From positions 1 to 40,556 of the forward strand of contig JAHJTN010000009.1 in the NCBI GenBank assembly GCA_018829465.1: 40,556 bases of DNA, written 5' to 3'. Both the position numbers and the translations under genes were made by a program. Of this stretch, positions 21,911 through 30,500 are shown in pieces. Origin of the DNA: Bacteroidota bacterium (GTDB taxonomy: Bacteria > Bacteroidota > Bacteroidia > Flavobacteriales > Flavobacteriaceae). How positions within the stretch are numbered: the first letter of the stretch is position 1; each line of letters starts with the position of its first letter. The notes under the pieces are model-generated. The model did not search any database, was not told where the DNA came from, and saw nothing but the letters and a program-made list of their open reading frames with translations.

Positions 21911-22059
21911 AAAAGCTGCAGCTGATGTTGTGTGGGCAACTCGGCCAATTCTTTGTTGATGGGTGTGCAAAGAATGTTGTATAGCGTGGTGCGACTGATG
22001 AAGTACTTGGGATAAATGTGATCGCGCCAAATAACCGTAGTAGGTACCTTGATAAACAA
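21907..22059 (-). CDS. Small HTH-like ORF at prophage end, 50 residues
   Basis: On the minus strand a TTG at 22059 begins 50 codons: MFIKVPTTVIWRDHIYPKYF, then ISRTTLYNILCTPINKELAE, ending LPTQHQLQLF and TAA at 21907-21909. SRTTLYNIL looks like a helix-turn-helix recognition helix, and the sequence reads as a true protein and not as noise. The frame stays open a little upstream but only to a TAA in the terminator region, with no ATG. So it may be a whole small gene, or the surviving end of a protein cut at the prophage junction. It converges with the gp37-like gene and overlaps its last codon. Confidence 0.5.
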   Translation of the reverse strand: MFIKVPTTVIWRDHIYPKYFISRTTLYNILCTPINKELAELPTQHQLQLF

Positions 22060-22060
22060 T

Positions 22061-22087
22061 AAAAAAGCCCCAATTAGGGGCTTTTTT
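22061..22087. terminator. Bidirectional intrinsic terminator
   Basis: AAAAAAGCCCC (22061-22071) and GGGGCTTTTTT (22077-22087) pair perfectly over 11 bases around AATTA. It has a T-run in both directions, so it can end the rightward phage operon and the leftward tonB gene. It lies close to the phage-host junction. Confidence 0.85.
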
Positions 22088-22106
22088 TAGCTAAACAAAT
22101 TGACAG

Positions 22107-22835
22107 TTACTGATTGTGAATGACAAAATTTATCGGTAAACTAAATGAAACTTTAACAGGTTTGCCGCGTTGCTTTCCGGGAAGCATTTTGGGCAGTTTA
22201 GAAACAATTCTTCGTGCCTCGTTCTCTAGGTTTTTGTCAGGTGCGCGCATTTTAATGTTCGTAATACGGCCTTCTTTGTCAATGTCGAACACTATGTAAA
22301 CCCTGCCCTGTATGCCCAATTCTAAAGCAACTTGCGGATATGAGAAGTTGTTTCGCACGTGTTCGTCCATCTTGGTTTGAAAACATTCGCGCTGTTGGTC
22401 TTTTGGTACATTTTCACAGCCGGGAAATATAGGTGCTTGTTCGATGATAGCAAACGGAACAATTACATCTTCCTCTTCTTCTTCGGCTTCTACGGCTTCA
22501 AATTTTACAATTTCCAACACTTGGTTTTGATTGGTTTCGGTAGATTGAAGCACCGTTTCTTCTATATCAATTTGATCGTCAACAACCTGAAGTACTTCCG
22601 GGGCTGCTGCCATAGGCGGTGGCGGTGGTGGCGGCGGAACGTTGAGGTTTACTACCGGAATTTCTTCTTCAAAAGACTTATCCATGGTAATCGTATCCAA
22701 AGACAAGTCGCTACTTTCAGTAGATTTCCATTCCATTCCGATGTATGTGACGCCCAACATAACCACTAAGCCAATCTGAAAAAAGAGTCCGCTATAGCGA
22801 CTCATGTCTGCTTTTGGATTTTTTTTAGGTATCAT
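22107..22835 (-). CDS. tonB: TonB-family energy transducer, downstream copy
   Basis: From the ATG at 22835 there are 242 residues; an upstream start at 22859 lacks support. A basic cytoplasmic part (MIPKKNPKADMSRYSG) is followed by one membrane helix (LFFQIGLVVMLGVTYIGM), an acidic periplasmic linker with an eight-proline run (NVPPPPPPPPMAA), then a Glu-rich region. The C-terminal domain has IFPGCENVPKDQQRECFQTK and then NFSYPQVALELGIQGRVYIV. It ends with FSLPINF. These are typical of Bacteroidota TonB, which transfers proton-motive energy to SusC-like and siderophore receptors. It is a paralogue of the next gene upstream and has its own -7 box. Confidence 0.9.
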   Translation of the reverse strand: MIPKKNPKADMSRYSGLFFQIGLVVMLGVTYIGMEWKSTESSDLSLDTITMDKSFEEEIPVVNLNVPPPPPPPPMAAAPEVLQVVDDQIDIEETVLQSTETNQNQVLEIVKFEAVEAEEEEEDVIVPFAIIEQAPIFPGCENVPKDQQRECFQTKMDEHVRNNFSYPQVALELGIQGRVYIVFDIDKEGRITNIKMRAPDKNLENEARRIVSKLPKMLPGKQRGKPVKVSFSLPINFVIHNQ

Positions 22836-22876
22836 GGTTTTGCAATTTAGGTTAGACAAAACATTTGTTTACGTAT

Positions 22877-22884
22877 CAAAATTA
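22877..22884 (-). promoter_or_regulatory. -7 element of downstream tonB
   Basis: On the minus strand this reads TAATTTTG, an exact TAnnTTTG, about 42 bases before the ATG. No clear TTTG -33 was found at 19-21 bases. Together with the terminator between the two copies, it suggests separate transcription. Confidence 0.5.
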
Positions 22885-22925
22885 CGTTACCTAAAATATT
22901 GAAAACATGACATTTGTTAGGTTTC

Positions 22926-22959
22926 AAAAAAAAATCCCGACAATTGAATGACGGGATTT
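22926..22959 (-). terminator. Intrinsic terminator after upstream tonB
   Basis: AAATCCCG (22932-22939) and CGGGATTT (22952-22959) pair around a 12-base loop. The A-run before it (22926-22934) is a T-run on the minus strand, just after the stop of the upstream tonB at 22982. Confidence 0.75.
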
Positions 22960-22981
22960 GTATAATGAGGTGTTCAGTTCC

Positions 22982-23695
22982 TTATTGAAGCTTGAAATTG
23001 ATAGGAATACTAAAGGGAACTTTTACAGCTTTACCGCGCTGTTTGCCGGGTATCATTTTGGGAAGCTTAGAAATAATTCTAGCAGCTTCTTTCTCCAAAT
23101 TTTTGTCCGGACCTCTCATGCGAACATCTGTGATGCTTCCGTCTTTAGCAATGGTAAACTGTACATATACGCGACCTTGTATGCCCATTTCCTGTGCAAT
23201 TTCAGGATATTGGAAATTATCCCTGATGTGGTCATTCATTTTTTCTTGAAAACAATCCCTTCTTTTATCTTTGGCTACTTTTTCGCAACCGGGGAATAGC
23301 GGAACATCTTCAATGACGGCAAAAGGTACGGATACATCTTCAACCTCTTCTTCCACTTCAACCGTTTCTACTTTTACAATTTCAGTTTGCTGTGTAGCCT
23401 CGGTAGATTGGATAACCGTTTCTTCTACTTCTTTTTCATCTTCCACAACTTCGAGTACCTCAGGAGCAGCAGGTGGCGGTGGCGGTGGTGGTGGCGGGGT
23501 TGATAAATCTACTACCGGAATTTCTTCTTCAAACATTTCGTCCATATTTACCATACCGACGTCAATATTCGAGCGATCGTACGATTTCCATTCAATCATA
23601 ATCCATGTAATCAGTAAAACTGCTACAAGACCGACTTGGAAAAACAGCCCGCTTCTACGGGTTAAATCAACTTTTGGATTCTTTTTTGGTTCCAT
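22982..23695 (-). CDS. tonB: TonB-family energy transducer, upstream copy
   Basis: The protein has 237 residues. The layout is the same as in the downstream copy: MEPKKNPKVDLTRRSGLFFQ as cytoplasmic start into one helix, a proline run (STPPPPPPPPPAAPEVLEVV), an acidic Thr/Glu linker, then LFPGCEKVAKDKRRDCFQEK and FQYPEIAQEMGIQGRVYVQF. The two share most residues in the N-terminus and the C-terminal domain but differ in the linker, so they are an old tandem duplication. Two transducers could serve different ExbBD or receptor sets. A promoter with -33 and -7 parts lies just upstream. Confidence 0.9.
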   Translation of the reverse strand: MEPKKNPKVDLTRRSGLFFQVGLVAVLLITWIMIEWKSYDRSNIDVGMVNMDEMFEEEIPVVDLSTPPPPPPPPPAAPEVLEVVEDEKEVEETVIQSTEATQQTEIVKVETVEVEEEVEDVSVPFAVIEDVPLFPGCEKVAKDKRRDCFQEKMNDHIRDNFQYPEIAQEMGIQGRVYVQFTIAKDGSITDVRMRGPDKNLEKEAARIISKLPKMIPGKQRGKAVKVPFSIPINFKLQ

Positions 23696-23718
23696 AATTT
23701 TGGTTTCTAATAGGTTTG

Positions 23719-23751
23719 CTAATATAAAAAAATAGTGTTCAATTGCGCAAA
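23719..23751 (-). promoter_or_regulatory. Promoter of upstream tonB
   Basis: On the minus strand TTTG (complement of 23748-23751) is followed by 21 bases and TATATTAG (complement of 23719-23726), one base off TAnnTTTG. The ATG is about 24 bases further on. It may also be why vanZ and tonB are not strictly one transcript. Confidence 0.5.
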
Positions 23752-23764
23752 AAAAAATATTTTT

Positions 23765-24166
23765 TTATGATAATTTATATTTTGTACACAAGAAAATGAT
23801 TACACTCGCCAACAAAGAACCACAAAGATTAGCCAATATGTCTAAAAAATCCGCAGATCTGTAATTGGTAAATGCTACTTGTAAAACCTCAATAATAATG
23901 CCATAAGTTACTGAAAAGACAATAGCAACAATAATCAAGAGGTGTTGAGCGGATTTTTTAAGTCGCTGTGTGAGATTAAAATAAACTAAAACGGTAAGCA
24001 CAAAGTAAAAAAAAGCGTGCACCCACTTGTCGCTATTTGAAGGTAACTTTTGATCGGGGATTTTAATAGGAACCAAGCTTAGAACCGTCAAAAAAACGAT
24101 CCAACCAAACAGTAGCCAAGCGGCAATACTATTTTTAGACGCCCACGGCTTCTTTGTACGCAGCAT
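23765..24166 (-). CDS. VanZ-like membrane protein
   Basis: The protein has 133 residues and four membrane helices: [20 protein letters not shown], the [18 protein letters not shown] stretch, [20 protein letters not shown], and [17 protein letters not shown]. The motifs [11 protein letters not shown] and ...[20 protein letters not shown] match VanZ-like proteins (D-K-xxH and E-xxQ-...-R-xxxxxDxxxN). It overlaps gcvH by 32 bases, an unusually long overlap. Function of this small family is unknown beyond glycopeptide resistance in a distant namesake. The same gene order, gcvH then vanZ-like then tonB, is common in Flavobacteriia. Confidence 0.8.
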   Translation of the reverse strand: MLRTKKPWASKNSIAAWLLFGWIVFLTVLSLVPIKIPDQKLPSNSDKWVHAFFYFVLTVLVYFNLTQRLKKSAQHLLIIVAIVFSVTYGIIIEVLQVAFTNYRSADFLDILANLCGSLLASVIIFLCTKYKLS

Positions 24167-24515
24167 CGTCCATCAGTGATTCTAATTCTGTTTCGTCTTG
24201 TATCTTTAGTTTGATCATCCAGCCGGCACCATAAGGATCTGAGTTGACCAACTCAGGTTCTGTTTCTAAAGTGGTGTTAAATTCTATAATTTCGCCACTC
24301 AGCGGCAAAAACAAATCGGAAACAGTTTTTACAGCTTCAACGGTACCAAAAACGGCATCTTTTTCAAGGGTTTCACCCTCCGTTTCAACTTCTACATACA
24401 CGATGTCACCTAATTCTTTTTGGGCAAAATCTGTAATGCCAACTACAGCGATGTTGCCTTCAACACGCACCCATTCGTGGTCTTTGGTGTATTTTAAATC
24501 AGCAGGAAAGTTCAT
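24135..24515 (-). CDS. gcvH: Glycine cleavage system H protein
   Basis: The protein has 126 residues, standard length. [20 protein letters not shown] and [16 protein letters not shown] open the family pattern; [20 protein letters not shown] holds the lipoyl lysine, K63, and the end has [15 protein letters not shown]. The lipoyl group carries the aminomethyl intermediate between the P, T and L proteins in glycine cleavage. gcvP and gcvT are not nearby. A good -7 box lies upstream. The vanZ-like gene begins inside its 3' end. Confidence 0.95.
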   Translation of the reverse strand: MNFPADLKYTKDHEWVRVEGNIAVVGITDFAQKELGDIVYVEVETEGETLEKDAVFGTVEAVKTVSDLFLPLSGEIIEFNTTLETEPELVNSDPYGAGWMIKLKIQDETELESLMDDAAYKEAVGV

Positions 24516-24534
24516 AAAGTTTTTTGTTTATTGA

Positions 24535-24542
24535 CAAAAGTA
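24535..24542 (-). promoter_or_regulatory. -7 element of gcvH
   Basis: On the minus strand this reads TACTTTTG, an exact TAnnTTTG, 19 bases before the gcvH ATG. It suggests gcvH is transcribed apart from sprA, whose stop is at 24584. No clear -33 was found. Confidence 0.5.
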
Positions 24543-24583
24543 AAATTTCTGACTGTTTCATCCTAACATTAATGCGCAAATTT

Positions 24584-27500
24584 TTAGAAGGTGTATCGAA
24601 GCGTTACACCACTTCTGATGGTGGTTTGCGGAAAGGCGGTTGAAATCGCAAATTCTGAAAAGGTATGGTCGTAAAAAAACAAGGTGGTAAAGTTGCTGCT
24701 CACCGCATAATCTGCCGTAAAGCGGAATGTCCATATTTTTTGTCCGGCTGTTGTTTGGTTGTTTTCCGTGTCTATCGACCGCACGATGGTTTCATTGTCT
24801 CGCAACGAAAAATCGGCTTTCATATTCAGGTCGTTTCGGTTGGTGACCCTGCGTCCGCCTAGGTTGGTTGTAAACGGCACATCTTTGATGCGATAACCGA
24901 CACCTAAAATAAATTCGTCGCCCTGAATTTCCGTGAGCAAATTGTTGTCAAAACTCAAAGATAATGCCCGGTCTTTGCGTATTTCAGCTAAAATTTTTAA
25001 ATCGTTTTTCAGTTCAAAATCCATCCGCATCAAAGGGCTGAATTGCTCTACCAAATTGATGCTGGTAAAAAGTGTTGAGTTGAGGAAATTTCCGGCTGCA
25101 TCTCTTTTTTCTACACCTTCTTCAAAGTTGCGGTTAGAGTTGAAAGCGTTTATGGTGTAGGTAGATCGGTAGCCATGTGCCAAAGAGAATCTTTTAAAAT
25201 TTCTTTTAAACCAAGCAAAATTCATCAAGCCTGTGTATTTTACATCCCAGTTGGGAATGGGTGTGTCGCGAAAAGCACCCAATTGAATATCGGCGGCATC
25301 TTTACCTGTGAAGGCAGACAGAAAAGCCGGCAGCATCACAGCTTGGTTGTTTGGTCCGAACCCGTCCGGAAAGCTGGTTGCATCTGGGTTTATAGGTTCT
25401 CCGGCAAGCCGCTGGGCAATGACAATTCTATTGCGGCGAAATTCTTCAAAGGCACTAGATTTGTCCACACTGCTCTTGTCAAATGCGGTCTTAATCATCA
25501 GGGTTGAGATGCTGAAATTGCCAAAAGTATTGGGCGAAAGCGAAGTGAAAGTGCCATCGTCACGAACGTTAAACTGTTCGGTAAAGTTTGAGGATTCAAG
25601 CCTGTTGGCCACCAAATCGATTGTCAAATCTTTGAGCAAATTTACGGAAGCCGTGATGTCGAGTTGTTCGTTTTTTACCTGAGAAAACTGTTGGTTAAAT
25701 TCGGGAAATATGGTTAAATAACCCTTTTTGGCCGCTTCAAAACGGATGTCATCTTGGCTACCAAAAACAAAACCGAACGAGGGTTTTAAGGTACCAAAGA
25801 AACCAAGCGATGGCAGGTAACCTGGTAGAACCGTACCATTGTTTTCTCTATAATTCACTTGTATTCTCTTCACACTCGTCAGTGCTTTGATAGCCACGTT
25901 GTAGGCTTTGTCAGCACCGCTCAATTCGGTCTTTATTCGTTTGTTTTTCTTCGGTTTTTCATCGCTTGGTGCCGGTTGGGGCGGAACACCCGGCCTAGGT
26001 GGCAATGCCCTACCGCCCAAATTGGTATTCTGTCCTCTATTGAGGGTTTTGGGGACCAATTTTACGTATTTGTAGAATTGATCCATATCCAAATTGGCTG
26101 TAAAGGTTTGGGTGTTGGCATTTTGAATAGTGTTACCCAAGTCAAAAGTATCGCCGTTTTCGTCCGGAATGCTATTAAACAAGAGCGAACCGCGTTGCCA
26201 GCTAAAATCGCCGGTGTAAATATAATTGGCTTTGATAAATTTGAAAATGGGAATTTTGTTGATGGGAATTTCATAGTTGATTCCCAGGCTTTGGTTGTGT
26301 CTGTTTGGGTCGCCTGTATCAAAAAAATTATCCCAAACGCCTACGTCATTGAGTGGTAAATCGGGGTCTCTGTTAAAATCTCGAATGATGTTGTTGCGCG
26401 ATGCCGTAAAGTTCATGCGAAGCCCTTTGCTCAAATTCCAATTGATGTTGTACTGCCAGTCAAAGGAAAAATTTCGAGTAAATTGCGGATCTAGCCCAAT
26501 ACCTACGATGTCCACCTCTCTAAACTTTTGTTTGTTGAACAAACGCAGAAAATTGGCATTGAAACTGATGCTCGAAGGCAAGTAATTAAAATTGATGTCT
26601 TGCAAGAGTTTCCAATAGGCACTCTTGTCCATAAATTTGGTGTTTTTGAACGGCTCATAACTTTTGGGCCTGAAGTTGTAGTTATAGGAAACCCCCGTTC
26701 GTACATTTTGATCTAAAAATTCTTCAATTTCAAAACTACGTTGGTTCACTTCGTTATACGAAAAGTTGAACGTTAAATTTTCAACGTCGTACACCTGCGA
26801 TTTTTTTTCGGTGGTTCTGTCTTTTCGGACACCTATGAAATTGATGGATTGCCGTTTGGTATAATCTTCCGCTTGCCGCTCAATGCGCCTGCGTTCCTCC
26901 GGATCTTCCGTATTGTCCAATAAAATATCCAGCTTAATGTCCTGAAAAAACGGATCGTATTCGGGCGTTCGGATTTCTTCAGAAACACCATAGGTAAAAG
27001 GCAGCTGAATGCCCCATTTTTTGGGAAGCAATTGTCCCAAATTGATGGTCGTGAGCAAATCGTATTGCTGCACATCTTCTCGGCTTCTTTCGTTGGGGGT
27101 TTGGTCTATGGCACCAAAGCCGATAGTGCTGTACCTGCCTGTGGCCGTAACGTTCATGAAATCGGCCATATTCACATCCAAATTGCCGGTGGTGGCCCAA
27201 CCGCCGCTTTGGTCGAGGTCGGTCAGCCTGAGCTCGTTGAACCAGACTTCGCCGCAAAGCTCGGTGCCTGACCGGTTTCTCACGCCCACCATCAAAGCCC
27301 TGATGTCACCAATACTCGGATTGCCTTTAATACCAATGCGCAGCGGATTGACTTTGTCAGCCGCATCGGGGTTTAAATCTACCTCGTTGAAAAAGTTAAC
27401 GATAGTGGGGTCTAAATCGGGATTGGTCAGCAGTTGAACTTTTATGACTTGCAGCAGTGAAAGCGACAGGTCTATCTCATTGGCTTTAGGCCAAATAGAT

Positions 27501-30500
27501 TCAGCATCGCGTGCGCCAAAGGGGGTTACTTTCAATGGGATTTCTATCTCGTAAAAATTGTTGGTAAAGTCATTGCCCATGCGTACAAAGGCAATCATTT
27601 GATCTTCTATCAGCGGAAACTCATTCTGAATAGATTCTGCATGTAGAAACATGCGCAATTTTTTAAACTGACGCATATCGAGACTTACATTTTTAAATAC
27701 AGCTCTGGAGTCGCCCGGTTCGAGCCCGCACACTTGCGCCGATAACGACTGTTCATTTTGACGAATCAACACATTGTTGTTGAAAAGTCTTTGACGGTCT
27801 ATACCCGGTGGTACTACATAAGGAATAGGTGTACGGTCTTCGTTTTCTTGTATGTTCACGGCGGCTACGTTAAAATCCGTATCGTCGTCGTCAACATTGG
27901 GGTCGTTTTCGTCGAGTGATGCCAAAAAACGTCGCCAATCGCCCTGAATCAAGTCTAAGGTTCCAAACCGAAGTATAGTAGGTTGTTCAAACCCATTCAT
28001 AAACATTCTGATAAAGCGAACAGATCGAAAGTCTTCAATTGGGCCAATCACCCTGTCCGGATTAAAAACCGGTATTTTAAACTGAATCCATCGCGCCCGT
28101 GTGCGTTGTCCGTTTGGCACGTCAACCGTTACTTCTCGTATATCGGTTATCAGCGGATTTTCGGTAGTCATGCCCGGACGTATCGGTATGTTGTATTCAA
28201 AATACGCATCGAGCGTATTCATGGTTTGGTCGCGATTGATGTCTTCTACATCGGGTTGGGTGGTATTGCCACGATTGGCCGCATTGATAGATTCAGGTGA
28301 ATTGCCCTCCAAACCGTTAAAATCGCGATATCGTTCGAGTATAGAGCCTTCCCGATTCAAAAAATACACATAATTGTCTGCGGCGGGGTCTTCAAATCCG
28401 GCATAGTTTTGTTTGATGCTGTTAATTTGAGGGTCGGGGTCTGAAGCTTCGAAAGGGTCTGTCAAACCGTCAAAACCAATATCTTGATTTTGTCGTTCAC
28501 CTCCTCCTGTGTCAAATGCATACACCAAAGATTGATTGGCCGGCACGATACCCCACGCGGTTCTGTTAGTAATGACTGTACTTTGGTCATTTTTTGGAAG
28601 TCCGTTTTCATATTGTTTTTTGCCGTCTTTCAGGATGTCTTCTGATATATTTCCCAGGTTGAAAGTCAATGTACCACCCTGATTGGTGTTTCCCTCTTCT
28701 GTAAATGGATCGAGTACCCAAAACTGGATAAATTCCACATTGGTTTGTTCGAAGTTGGTGCTGGACAAGCCACGCATGATGCCGGCCCAGTTATCTTCAG
28801 GATTGTCGATGTTGTTTACATAAGCGGGATTGTAATTATACGGGCCGCGCTCGTCCGGATAATAAGCCAAATCCAATGTTTGAATGGCAGCACTCTGCCC
28901 GGTTGTCAGGTCAATTTGCGGGAAAATTTCATCAATAAAAACCCTTCGCGTTTGGTTGCTGGAAATATCGTCAACCGAAACGCCTGCTGGGCGTCCGCCG
29001 GCAAAAAAAGTAGGGTCAATGGTGTACCACGACAGCTTGGCTCTTTTAAAACCAACTTCTAATGAATTATTGGGCAATTCTCCGCCAAAGCCTACAGGTG
29101 TAGAAGCCAAGCTCCATGCCAAGGGCGACTTGATGTCTATAGCAGTTTGTGCGCCTTCAAAATCATCTATGTAGGTTGTGGCTTCACCGCCGAGCTCTGT
29201 AGCCTTGGGCGCACCCGGTTTCAAAAAGGCAGCTTCGCCCCTGAAACTCAAATTGGAAGGGACGTCTGTGTCGATGTTGGGCAACTTGTTAGCCAATCGC
29301 GTCAGAAAAGGCACTTCTGTAGCATAGTTCATATTGATGCCAAACATGGTGTTGTTTACCGGTTCAGATCCCAAGTTTACCTTTTGGGTAAGTGGTTTTT
29401 CGTTCAAATTCATAAGTGTGGCACCTAGCAATAACTTTTTGTTGAATTGATGCTCCACATTGATACCCGAAAACCTTCTGGTTTGTTGTCCGAAAAGATT
29501 GTTGTTTTCTACGGAAACTTGTACGGGTGTGTTAGATGCCTTGAGCGATTCATCGAGTATTTGTACGCGCCCCAATTGATAATTCACTGTGTAGTCTATG
29601 CCTTCCGTGAGTGTTCGGCCACCGGCGGTTACCGTAACTGAGCCTCTGGGCACGTTAAAGGCACCCAAGGGAATGCCATCGCCCCCGCTAGATTTGTAAC
29701 TTCCTCTGAGTTGAAACTTGTTTTTGTCGCTGTTTTCCAAAGCGGAAGCCTTGGTAGATGTATAAAGCCTGTTGAATACGTATTTGCTTTGGTTGGCATT
29801 ATAGGTGTTTGGATTGGCAAAATCTTCACCGGGGTTGGAACGCAATTTTTCAAAAAGATGGCTGCCAAAGGGTTCCACAGTTGTGAAGATAATACGTCCG
29901 TTGGTGGCATCTACCGTGATACCCGGCAAAAAATCAAAAAAACCGTCGCCATCGGGCACACCATTTCCGTCTTTGTCACCCACAGGGTCGTTTAATTGGT
30001 CAAGTTTATCTACGTTAAACACTTCGAGCAAGGGTGTGAGTTCTACATCTGATGGCAATTGAGGACCGCCCTCGGCTCGGGTAATGTAGTTGAGCGGTTG
30101 CGGATCGATGTATAGAATATTGAGTTTAAAATCTTGTTGCGACAGCCCAAAGGCGTTCAAATCGTAGATGTTTTTCATCATCAGGTTCCAGACGGGCTCG
30201 GAGACCAACGTGAGGTTGCTTTTTAGCATTTTTACAATGAGTGCGTTGGTGGCAATTTCGGCACCATTTCCATTGTTGACGGTTTCCGAACCTACAATCC
30301 CATCATTGGCAAATTCACCCACTTGAAAAACTTCGCCGCGAAAGGTATATTGGAAAGCTACGCCAATGACTTCGTCGTTGCTGAGCCTTTGGTTTAGTGA
30401 AATATAACCGAGTTGGGTGTCTAATGTATATTCGTTTTCTTCCAGCTTTCGGGCGTTTTCCAGAGTGGCAAAATCGACCCCTTCAGCCGGGGAGATCGTG

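Noticed and set aside
21762-22073. 103-codon minus-strand frame over the gp37-like gene end
   Set aside because: It overlaps the well supported gp37-like gene and reads as noise; the other minus frame (21907-22059) gives the protein-like sequence.
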